From an uncultured Collinsella sp. (GTDB taxonomy: Bacteria > Actinomycetota > Coriobacteriia > Coriobacteriales > Coriobacteriaceae): a stretch of 61,099 bases of DNA. Where the stretch lies: NCBI GenBank assembly GCA_900549025.1, contig URMZ01000009.1, forward strand, positions 1 to 61,099, given 5' to 3'. A model generated the notes under the pieces. That model had not been told where the DNA came from, did not search any database, and worked only from the letters and a program-made list of their open reading frames with translations. A program made the translations under genes and the position numbers. How positions within the stretch are numbered: position 1 is the first letter of the stretch; each line of letters begins with the position of its first letter. Positions 42,643-49,920 of this stretch are shown piece by piece.

Positions 42643-42739
42643 CCCCTCCTGGGATTCGGGCCACTCAGCAGATTGATGCCCGATCATAATTCCCAGGAGA
42701 AGGGCAAGGGCTCATCAAGGCTGCCGTGCTGAGCGGCAG
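42643..42739 (-). promoter_or_regulatory. Structured 5' leader sequestering the ATPase ribosome-binding site
   Basis: CTCCTGGGA (minus copy of 42691-42699) pairs with TCCCAGGAG (42646-42654), which contains the Shine-Dalgarno sequence; an inner TCGGGC/GCCCGA pair (42656-42661, 42678-42683) extends the stem. A second hairpin CTGCCG...CGGCAG (42721-42739) lies just 5'. A translation-level switch, perhaps metal- or thermo-responsive, is possible. It does not match a riboswitch class I recognise. Confidence 0.5.
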
Positions 42740-43007
42740 TTGATAGTGGAGCTATGGTACCCCAAAGCGGCGCGTCTAGCCAAAACATTCCAATTGGAAA
42801 CACGGCTCGAGTGCAACGATGCAGACCGTATGATGTTCGACATTGATAAAACGTTTTTTCTTCGGTGCATCATCAAACTGAAATATCGCCCAGATAGCAG
42901 CGGTTAGAACGGTTGGTAAAGTTTTTGCATATACCGTTTATTCGCAAAAAATGAACTTCTAATTCGGCATACGGTCGATTTTTTGGGGTATTCGGTCGGC
43001 ATTTCGT

Positions 43008-43013
43008 TATAAT
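43008..43013 (+). promoter_or_regulatory. Consensus -10 box of pyk
   Basis: A perfect TATAAT followed by a 60-bp leader; the -35 is weak (TTGGGG at 42983-42988, 19-bp spacing). Fits a strongly expressed glycolytic gene. Confidence 0.55.
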
Positions 43014-43076
43014 CATCTCAGTTTTATTTCTTATGGTTTATCTATCAGCGCAAGACGATGTCAGATGGAGGTCTGA

Positions 43077-44537
43077 ATGTACAAGCGCACCAAGATTGTA
43101 TGCACCATGGGTCCCGCCTGCGATAGCGACGAGACCATCCGCGAGATGATCAAGGCGGGCATGAACGTCGCCCGTTTTAACTTCTCGCACGGATCCTACG
43201 ACGAGCACCACGGTCGCATCGAGCGCGTCCGTCGTATTTCCAAGGAGCTCGGTCTGCCCGTCGGCATCCTGCTCGACACCAAGGGCCCCGAGGTCCGCAC
43301 CGGCCTTCTGGTCGACGGCAAGAAGGTTGCCGTCAAGACCGGCGATAAGATCGTCGTCACCGCTCAGCCCACGTCCGAGGATTTCCACGGCACCGCTGAG
43401 CACATCTCCCTCGACTACCTGGCTCTGCCCTCCGAGGTCGAGAAGGGCTCCCTTATCCTGATCGATGATGGTCTGGTTGCCCTCGAGGTCGAGTCCGTCG
43501 ACGGCCAGGACATGACCTGCGTCGTTAAGAACGACGGCCTGATCGGCGAGCGCAAGGGCGTCAACATGCCCAACGTCAACATCTCGCTGCCCGCTATCAC
43601 CGAGCGCGATCGTCAGGACATCCTCTTTGGCCTGACCGAGAACATCGACTACATCGCCGCTTCCTTCATCCGTGACGGCGAGTCCGTCCGCGGCATTCGC
43701 AAGCTTTGCCGCGAGAACGGTGGCGAGCACGTGACGATTTTCCCGAAGATCGAGTGCGCCCTGGGCGTCGAGAACTTCGACGAGATCCTCGAGGCTTCCG
43801 ACGGCATCATGGTCGCCCGTGGCGACCTGGGCATCGAGATTAAGCCCGAGCTCGTTCCCCACATCCAAAAGGAGATCATCGCTAAGTGCAACGCGGCCTA
43901 CAAGCCCGTTATCACCGCTACGCAGATGCTCGACTCCATGCAGCAGAACCCGCGCCCGACGCGCGCCGAGGTTGCCGACGTTGCTAACGCCATTTACGAC
44001 GGCACCGACGCCGTTATGCTCTCTGGCGAGTCCGCTGCCGGTAAGTACCCGGTCGAGGCCGTCAAGATGCAGGCCAGCATTGCTCTCGAGACCGAGAAGT
44101 ACCTCCCGGCCCACGCTCCGCTCGAGGTTCCGGCCGACGCTCATGGCACCCGCGTTGTTAACAACGTTGTGGGTATGTCCGCTGTGAACATGGCCACCAC
44201 CGTTGGCGCCAAGTGCATCACCGTGCCGACGACCACCGGTCGTACCGCTCGCCTGATTTCGCACTTCCGTCCCAACATGCCGATCTGCGCGTTCTCCCGC
44301 CACGAGTGGGCCGTCCAGCAGATGATCATGTACTGGGGCGTTATCCCGCATCAGGCCGAGATTACCCAGGGCACCGTCAACGGCACGATCGTCAAGGCGA
44401 TCGAGACCGCTAAGGAGCTCGGCTACGTCGAGGCCGGCGACCTGACCGTCGCTACCGCCGGCGATCCCCGCATGAGCGTCCAGCTCGAGGACAAGGTCTC
44501 CTCGACCAACGTCGCTTACGTCGCTCAGGTGCGCTAA
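43077..44537 (+). CDS. pyk: Pyruvate kinase
   Basis: 486-aa glycolytic enzyme transferring phosphate from phosphoenolpyruvate to ADP. Landmarks: TKIVCTMGPACDS, NVARFNFSHGS, the catalytic Lys in IFPKIECALGVENFDEI, MVARGDLGIE, and the K+/ADP-region TQMLDSM with PTRAEVADVANAI. A C-terminal domain (about 360-475) provides allosteric sites. Strong GGAGGT ribosome-binding site; codon use is more biased to C/T-ending optimal codons than neighbouring genes, consistent with high expression. Confidence 0.97.
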   Translation: MYKRTKIVCTMGPACDSDETIREMIKAGMNVARFNFSHGSYDEHHGRIERVRRISKELGLPVGILLDTKGPEVRTGLLVDGKKVAVKTGDKIVVTAQPTSEDFHGTAEHISLDYLALPSEVEKGSLILIDDGLVALEVESVDGQDMTCVVKNDGLIGERKGVNMPNVNISLPAITERDRQDILFGLTENIDYIAASFIRDGESVRGIRKLCRENGGEHVTIFPKIECALGVENFDEILEASDGIMVARGDLGIEIKPELVPHIQKEIIAKCNAAYKPVITATQMLDSMQQNPRPTRAEVADVANAIYDGTDAVMLSGESAAGKYPVEAVKMQASIALETEKYLPAHAPLEVPADAHGTRVVNNVVGMSAVNMATTVGAKCITVPTTTGRTARLISHFRPNMPICAFSRHEWAVQQMIMYWGVIPHQAEITQGTVNGTIVKAIETAKELGYVEAGDLTVATAGDPRMSVQLEDKVSSTNVAYVAQVR

Positions 44538-44565
44538 AACGAACTTGCAAGCATACTTGCATTGC

Positions 44566-44603
44566 AAAGGGCCCGGAAGGCTTCGCCTTCCGGGCCTTTT
44601 TTC
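44566..44603 (+). terminator. Terminator of pyk
   Basis: GGCCCGGAAGG pairs with CCTTCCGGGCC over a TTCG-like loop and runs into TTTTTT. Confidence 0.9.
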
Positions 44604-44960
44604 TGTGCCAATGCCGCCGCACGGCAAAACACGCACTCATTTCTTTACCAAAAGCGCGAAATCCACCCTTCGAGGCCCAAAAAATAAAGCCCCAAGCGCT
44701 AAAAGTGTTCGCCCGGTGGCAAACCCACACCTCACACAGGGCTGATAAATCGTTTTAGCAAGAACCAAATCGACCTGGTTTTCGGAAGCATGCGGCAAAT
44801 TCTGGAACCTCCGAGCACACCCTGTTTTTTCGCAACAAAATGCCTGATAAACTAGCCTCAAAAGCAAGGTCCGCTCATAGGGTTCAGATTTTGCCGCATA
44901 CTTCCGGATTGACGCTGGCATCACTCGCTTCAAAGAGATGATTTCGGCCAGGAGGGCATT
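44604..44960. other. Intergenic region upstream of the nuclease-like gene
   Basis: 357 bp that is AT-richer than the genes around it. A minus-strand open frame here lacks a ribosome-binding site and coding style. The only clear structure is the inverted repeat at 44784-44905. Confidence 0.55.
44784..44905. repeat. Spaced inverted repeat before the nuclease-like gene
   Basis: GGAAGCATGCGGCAAATTC... (44784-44809) and its inverted copy (44881-44905, GGTTCAGATTTTGCCGCATA...) share about 22 of 25-26 positions and are 71 bp apart. It ends 55 bp before the ATG of the gene at 44961. Could be an operator pair or the ends of a short element. Confidence 0.6.
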
Positions 44961-46034
44961 ATGGACCTGACGCTTTGTGGGCAATCCGCCTTTAACTATT
45001 GCCGCATCCCGCCGCAGGTATTAGGCCTTTACCCCGCCATTAGCCTTGGCAATATGGATCGCAGATGTTGTGGCCTCGGAAGTCATGCAGTTGTAAAAGA
45101 CCTGCTTCACGCACCACTTCACAGGCTTGTATTCACTCGGGCACAATCCGGGTCGCGAAGCCTGTTTAAATCGCACCTCCTGACCCAAGAACCACCTCCG
45201 GGGTCGTTTAGGCAGACTGAACATAGGTTTGATGTCACGTCACCGGAGTTCACGCTGCTCAACCTTGCTACGCAGGTTTCACGCAACCAGTTACTCATGG
45301 CTTGCTACGAGATGTGCGGCTCCTTTGCAGTGTTTAAGCCCTGCGAGCGAACGCAACAACAACTCGATGAAGCTATTTCGCTTAAGTTCATTCCACCCAA
45401 CTGCGGGTGGGAGCGAGTTAACGACACCAAGGGCAATGACACCAACTTGTGGAAGCGCACGCCGCTTCTTACCGCAACGGATATCGCCGCGTTCGCCAAG
45501 CAAGCCGCAGGCCTGCGCGGCGTCAAACAACTGCGCTGGGCGGCCGAGCACATGACGGGGCAGGCCGCCTCGCCCTTCGAAGTACAGACCTCCATGCTTA
45601 TCTCGCTCCCCCGCGACGAGGGCGGCCAGGGCATCGAGATCGCCAACAACGCGCGCATCCCGCTCAGTGAAGCCGCACGTTCGCTGTATGACAAAACCTG
45701 CTGCTACGCCGATATCCTCATCGAAAGCGCCACCGACAGCATGGGCGTCATTCTGGAATGCCAAGGCCGCTCTGCCCACGACAGCGAAGCCGCGAGCCTC
45801 TCCGATGCCGAGCGCGCCACCGCACTCACAAGCATGGGCTACGACGTCATCCAAATTACCTATGACCAGATCAAGGAGAAGAAGAGCTTCGACCACATAG
45901 CCGAGCTCATCCATAAAAAGGCCGGGCTTCCCCACATCCCAAAGACCAAACAGGAGCGCATTGCCGAAGATACCTTACGGCAAGAGCTACTTGTCGATTG
46001 GGTTGAGCTATTCACTGCCGGGCCGGCCAGCTAG
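44961..46034 (+). CDS. Predicted PD-(D/E)XK nuclease-like protein
   Basis: 357 aa, not recognised by name. The N-terminal half is rich in His, Cys and aromatic residues (CGQSAFNYCRIPPQVLGLYP, FDVTSPEFTLLNLATQVSR, MACYEMCGSF). The C-terminal part reads YADILIESATDSMGVILECQGRSAHDSEAASLSDAERATALTSMGYDVIQIT, where D...ExQ and the following Arg-Thr helix resemble DUF559/Vsr-like restriction-endonuclease folds. A good ribosome-binding site (AGGAGGG) supports the start. It converges on and overlaps the phospholipase C-like gene by 4 bp. A defence or DNA-processing role is an inference. Confidence 0.7.
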   Translation: MDLTLCGQSAFNYCRIPPQVLGLYPAISLGNMDRRCCGLGSHAVVKDLLHAPLHRLVFTRAQSGSRSLFKSHLLTQEPPPGSFRQTEHRFDVTSPEFTLLNLATQVSRNQLLMACYEMCGSFAVFKPCERTQQQLDEAISLKFIPPNCGWERVNDTKGNDTNLWKRTPLLTATDIAAFAKQAAGLRGVKQLRWAAEHMTGQAASPFEVQTSMLISLPRDEGGQGIEIANNARIPLSEAARSLYDKTCCYADILIESATDSMGVILECQGRSAHDSEAASLSDAERATALTSMGYDVIQITYDQIKEKKSFDHIAELIHKKAGLPHIPKTKQERIAEDTLRQELLVDWVELFTAGPAS

Positions 46035-46879
46035 CAGCTAGCAATCAGGGGCAGCGCAGGCACATCGGGCGATTCGACACGGGCGGCAAAACCCGCCTCG
46101 GTCAGCTCGATGACCTCGGTAAACGTTGCGTCGAAGAATTCCTCGGTTAGCAGGCGGTATGGCGGATGGTCGGGATCGCCGGGGTTTTCGCGTACAATCT
46201 CGTGCATGACGCCGATGGTCTTGAGCACATACTCCTTATGGATGGGATACTGCCCAAAACGCGTCGCCGCAGTATACAGGCGATCGGTCGCGCGCGGAAT
46301 CGAAACGATGCCGAGCGTCTTGCCGAACCAGTCAAAGTCGCCTTGCTTTTTAATGCGGAACTCCTCGCACGGCTTGCCGCCGTGCGCCTCCAGGTACTGA
46401 TTCACGCGCGTATTCCATACGGTATCGGCCACCAGATGCGACCAGACACCCAGTGTCAAATCGAGCAACGACTGCGCCACATCTTCGGACGCAAGCGAGA
46501 ACTCACGAGCGCCGGGACCGACAACCGGCTCAGCATCCCTGTAGCGCTGGGGATAGTGCACGCGATTCAGTCGCTCGCGCTCCTCGATAATCGAGGTCGC
46601 CGCGGCTGGCGCACCGGTGGGCGAACTTTTAAGCAACGGTGCCACATAGGTATCCCAGAACTCGTGCTCACGCGGCTTAGGGATAGGCTCGGGCTTGGCA
46701 AAGTGCGTAATGCGGTACGGGATGGGATCGGCGATGCCAGGGACCATATAGCCCACGAAAATATCCGGAACCACGCAGCCAAACAAAAAGGCATTGCGGT
46801 CGCGCACGCTCTTGGCAAGCGCACCGGTGCGCTCCAGCAAACGCTCCGTCTGAGCGATATGAATGTTCCAGCTTGGCAT
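46031..46879 (-). CDS. Zinc-dependent phospholipase C family protein
   Basis: 282 aa. Family landmarks are the N-terminal PSWNIHIAQTERLL, the metal-ligand-like GCVVPDIF and THFAKPE, and the HLVADTVWNTRVNQYL helix (HxxxD pattern) in the centre. No signal peptide is visible, so it is presumably cytosolic. It follows the nickel/cobalt importer genes with an 80-bp gap and may share their transcript, though a functional link is unproven. ATG 46879 with GGGGGTGG upstream is preferred to the GTG/ATG four codons earlier. Confidence 0.8.
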   Translation of the reverse strand: MPSWNIHIAQTERLLERTGALAKSVRDRNAFLFGCVVPDIFVGYMVPGIADPIPYRITHFAKPEPIPKPREHEFWDTYVAPLLKSSPTGAPAAATSIIEERERLNRVHYPQRYRDAEPVVGPGAREFSLASEDVAQSLLDLTLGVWSHLVADTVWNTRVNQYLEAHGGKPCEEFRIKKQGDFDWFGKTLGIVSIPRATDRLYTAATRFGQYPIHKEYVLKTIGVMHEIVRENPGDPDHPPYRLLTEEFFDATFTEVIELTEAGFAARVESPDVPALPLIASC

Positions 46880-46959
46880 AGCCACCCCCATAAAAAACCT
46901 GGATAACTATACCATCACGGCAAAGCCGCGCGGGCGGCTACGCACGCTCTACGCAGCAA

Positions 46960-47730
46960 CTAGTCCGTAGCACCGCTTTCGGTTCCATACGACGGCGAAG
47001 GCGCCTCGACCACATGGTGATATCGATCGATATAGATTGCACGGGCACTCAGGCGTCGCACCAAATCCTGGTGATGTGTGCTCATCAAGACCGTCTTACC
47101 CGCCGCGACGTAGGCCAGCAAGAAGTTGACCACGATGTCGCATGAATCCTCGTCGAGCCCATTAGTAGGTTCGTCGAGAACCAAGATATCGGGGTTCATC
47201 GATACGACTGCCGCCAGCGCCACACGCTTCTTTTGCCCACCCGAAAGCTGATAGGGCGAGGCATCGACCAGGTCGGCAACTTGAAACAGTTCTATGGCAT
47301 CGTGCACGCGACGGTCGAGCTCGTCTGCCGGCAGCCCCATCTGCGCGGGACCAAAAGCAACTTCCTCACCCACCGTAGCGCAGAACAACTGGGCGTCGGC
47401 ATTCTGGAACACAAAGCCCACGCGCTGATGGAACCGCTGGGCCGTCGCGGAATCCTTGAGATATGCCGCATCGACCATACACCCGTCAAACAGGTATGCC
47501 CCTGCGTCCGCGAGTTCAAGGCCGTTAATAAGACGCATAATCGTCGTCTTACCGCAGCCGTTGGGACCGAGCAGGGCAACGAGTTCACCACGATCGACCT
47601 GCAGCGACACGCCATCGACAACCGTATGCCCCGCATAGGAGAACACCACGTCGCGCAACTCAATAAGCGGCGCGCCCTCGGCGCCGCCCGCACCGTTCGT
47701 GCCCGCCGCACTATTCATATCGATCGTCAA
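46960..47730 (-). CDS. cbiO: ECF/CbiO-type ABC transporter ATPase
   Basis: 256 aa. Walker A GPNGCGKTT, Q-loop FQNADAQLF (the NPDxQ-type motif typical of ECF ATPases), signature LSGGQKKR, Walker B ILVLDEPTNGLD and the switch STHHQD. A Gly/Ala-rich N-terminal extension precedes the core. It energises uptake with the CbiQ and CbiM proteins encoded directly upstream. Nickel or cobalt is the expected cargo; the NikR-like operator favours nickel. Confidence 0.92.
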   Translation of the reverse strand: MTIDMNSAAGTNGAGGAEGAPLIELRDVVFSYAGHTVVDGVSLQVDRGELVALLGPNGCGKTTIMRLINGLELADAGAYLFDGCMVDAAYLKDSATAQRFHQRVGFVFQNADAQLFCATVGEEVAFGPAQMGLPADELDRRVHDAIELFQVADLVDASPYQLSGGQKKRVALAAVVSMNPDILVLDEPTNGLDEDSCDIVVNFLLAYVAAGKTVLMSTHHQDLVRRLSARAIYIDRYHHVVEAPSPSYGTESGATD

Positions 47731-47774
47731 AACGTCGCCCTTCCCTACTCACATCGACGGCTAGACCGCCCGCG

Positions 47775-48617
47775 CTACAGTACCGCACACAACACGGCGA
47801 GCAACGCCACGCCGACCGCATAGACCCCATCGCGCCAGCCAAAGCCGCTCCGCGCGGGAGCCGGATACGCGCCGGCAAAGCCGCGGCAGAGCATGGCCTC
47901 GTCCATCGCGCGGCTGCATTCCATCGCCTTGATAAAGGTCATGCCCATGATACCCGCGACCGAGTCGGTGCGCGAAAACCCCTCAGGCGCGCGACCCACA
48001 CTGCGCAGCATGACCGATTCGGTCAGATCGTGCGCCGTTCGGCCCAGCACCTCGATGTGCTTGAGCGCCATATCAAACGTAAAGATGACCTCGTCGGGTA
48101 GATGCAGCATCTTGAGCGCCGCCGACATGCGGCTCCAGGTAAGCGTCCACGAAACGCCCAGCACCAGCGACACATTAATGAAGGTCTTGAGCGCGATCTT
48201 GAGCATGGCGCCCGTGGCAGACGCGCCCAGCAGCAGGGCAGGCAATGCCAGAACCACCGCAAGCCCCGTGGCGCCGAGCGCCGGTACAATGGTCGCACGC
48301 AGCCCGCGTGCGGGGCGCACCGCGACCAGCACCAGCGCAATGGCCGCCATCAACATGAGGTACAGCGGGCTTTGTGTCAGGCACACGCACAGGACGCAAA
48401 CGAATATCCCCACCAGGCGCACCGGAGCCGAAACGCAAGAAAGGGCGCGGTCGACCATCGACCCGCCCTCGTGCGCGCCTCCACCCAGGCGAACCCGCTC
48501 AAGCAGGCTCGCCAGGTGCAGGACGTTCTTTTGCATCACGCGATGACGAGCGCCCGTGGGCTCGTAACGCTGCTCGACCGCAAGCCAGCTAGGCAGCTCG
48601 GCTATTGCCATGAGCAC
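47775..48617 (-). CDS. cbiQ: ECF/CbiQ-type transporter membrane subunit
   Basis: 280-aa transmembrane T-component. Hydrophobic segments lie at about 66-85, 86-100, 108-130 and 258-279. The coupling helices carry the characteristic AMEC-SRAMDEAMLCRGF pattern (xRG). The N-terminal 50 residues are hydrophilic. GTG at 48617 has AAGGA 5 nt upstream and overlaps cbiM by 29 bp; ATG 48611 is the alternative. Confidence 0.88.
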   Translation of the reverse strand: MLMAIAELPSWLAVEQRYEPTGARHRVMQKNVLHLASLLERVRLGGGAHEGGSMVDRALSCVSAPVRLVGIFVCVLCVCLTQSPLYLMLMAAIALVLVAVRPARGLRATIVPALGATGLAVVLALPALLLGASATGAMLKIALKTFINVSLVLGVSWTLTWSRMSAALKMLHLPDEVIFTFDMALKHIEVLGRTAHDLTESVMLRSVGRAPEGFSRTDSVAGIMGMTFIKAMECSRAMDEAMLCRGFAGAYPAPARSGFGWRDGVYAVGVALLAVLCAVL

Positions 48618-49674
48618 CGCTTTCCTTAACCGTCAGCGAGATCAGACGGAATGCGATGGTAAGCACCGCCACGCCAATCACGCCGGACAGGATATACATG
48701 GCAGCCTGGCCGGCAAAGCCAAGGCCCTGCTCCTCGGAATAGGCCTGCAGATAATCGCCCGTGGGTAGAGCGTCGGCAAAGGTCGGGGTGTCGAGGCCGA
48801 CCGAAGCCTGCAGACTGTCGTCACCAGCCTCCTGAACGGCGGTCGCGGCGCCCTCAGCGTCCCACTCGCCCCAGGCGTCACCCGTGGCCAGCAGGCCCAG
48901 CGGCGTGGCCACGACAAGCACGGCGACCAGGATGAACGTGGGGACCAGCGAGGTCTTCTTGGCGGTTGCGCCCTCGGTCTCAAGCAGGCCGTCGGAAGCC
49001 TCGGGGCCGACGATAATGCTCGGCGCCGTCTTCTTGATAAAACCGTAGATGGCGGCCGTCGCTACGCCCTCGACCACGCCGGCAACCAGCATATGTGGGA
49101 TCAACATGGCCGGAATAGCCACGGACAGCGGGAAGGGGCAGTACAGCGGCGCGCCCGAAGCGTTGGTAAAGAGCATCGGCTGAATACCAAACTCGATTGC
49201 CGCGCACAGGGCCGCCAGGCACAGGCCGACCCAGCCGCTTACGATGGCCGAAACCGAGGTGCCCCAGCTTTTGTCGTGCAAACGGCTGTTGAGCGCACGG
49301 AACACGATAGCAGCGGCAAACGGCAGCACGAAGGCCATGTTAAAGCAGTTGGCGCCAAAGGACAGGATGCCGCCGTCGCCAAACAGCAGCGCCTGCAGCG
49401 CCAGCGCGACCGAGACAGCGATAGCCGCGGCCTCCGGGCCCAGCAACAGCGCGATGAGCGCGCCGCCGACGGCGTGACCAGTGGTGCCGCCGGGCAGCGG
49501 CACGTTGAACATCATGAGCAAGAAGGAGAACGCGGCGCAGATGCCCAGGAAAGCCATGTGCTTGCGATCGAGCGTGGCGCGCACCTTCTTGATGCAGTGG
49601 ACCCAAACGGGCACCATCGCCACCGCCATGACGGCATCGGTCTGCGGGGACAGATAATTATCTGGAATGTGCAT
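48589..49674 (-). CDS. cbiM: CbiM-type nickel/cobalt substrate-binding membrane protein fused to a CbiN-like domain
   Basis: 361-aa S-component. The N-terminus MHIPDNYLSP is the hallmark metal-binding start (Met1-His2 with His-containing loop). Eight or so membrane segments form the CbiM core up to about residue 235. The C-terminal 120 residues contain one more membrane segment, a large external loop (DAWGEWDAEGAATAV...) and a final segment near 325-347, resembling CbiN/PDGLE-type small subunits; this would be a natural CbiM-CbiN fusion. A GGAGG site precedes the ATG. Confidence 0.9.
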   Translation of the reverse strand: MHIPDNYLSPQTDAVMAVAMVPVWVHCIKKVRATLDRKHMAFLGICAAFSFLLMMFNVPLPGGTTGHAVGGALIALLLGPEAAAIAVSVALALQALLFGDGGILSFGANCFNMAFVLPFAAAIVFRALNSRLHDKSWGTSVSAIVSGWVGLCLAALCAAIEFGIQPMLFTNASGAPLYCPFPLSVAIPAMLIPHMLVAGVVEGVATAAIYGFIKKTAPSIIVGPEASDGLLETEGATAKKTSLVPTFILVAVLVVATPLGLLATGDAWGEWDAEGAATAVQEAGDDSLQASVGLDTPTFADALPTGDYLQAYSEEQGLGFAGQAAMYILSGVIGVAVLTIAFRLISLTVKESGAHGNSRAA

Positions 49675-49731
49675 GCACGCCTCCCGGTTATCGGCGCACG
49701 GAATTGCAACGCCGTTTGAATCACCTTTCCA

Positions 49732-49759
49732 GTGTTACGTAATGTCAGATTCGTAACAC
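49732..49759 (-). promoter_or_regulatory. NikR-type operator
   Basis: GTGTTAC (49732-49738), 14-nt spacer, GTAACAC (49753-49759): a perfect inverted repeat identical to the GTGTTAC-N13/14-GTAACAC consensus reported for NikR in several bacteria. It overlaps the predicted transcription start, as expected for a repressor site. Confidence 0.75.
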
Positions 49760-49769
49760 GACGCGGGCT

Positions 49770-49798
49770 ATCATAGCAAAACGGCGCACTGCCGACAA
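49770..49798 (-). promoter_or_regulatory. Promoter of the cbiMQO operon
   Basis: -10 TATGAT (complement of 49770-49775), 17-bp spacer, -35 TTGTCG (49793-49798). The NikR-type operator begins 11 bp downstream. Confidence 0.6.
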
Positions 49799-49920
49799 AG
49801 CAGCACGCCGTTATGTAATGCGCGTGTCATATATGCAGGCTCAACGGTGCCTTATACCGGGCATAGCAGTCACGTAGGACTCGGCAGCAGCCACCGCTGA
49901 CCCATACCCCAGCGCAGGAC

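Larger units (their letters stand above)
42636..43076. other. Divergent promoter region between the ATPase and pyk genes
   Basis: 440 bp without a coding frame. The ATPase side (42640-42740) holds the structured leader listed separately. The central part (42760-42960) is relatively AT-rich. The pyk promoter lies at 43008, and nothing else stands out. Confidence 0.6.

Noticed and set aside
39930..42689. 919-codon plus-strand frame opposite the P-type ATPase
   Set aside because: Mirror of a complete P-type ATPase; no coding signature of its own.
43038..44636. 532-codon minus-strand frame opposite pyk
   Set aside because: Antisense to pyruvate kinase and extends over its terminator.
44637..44984. 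115-codon minus-strand frame upstream of the nuclease-like gene
   Set aside because: No ribosome-binding site, overlaps the inverted repeat and the pyk-side intergenic region.
49675..49920. Cobalamin riboswitch before cbiM
   Set aside because: No B12 box-like sequence or long leader is seen; a NikR-type palindrome explains the region.
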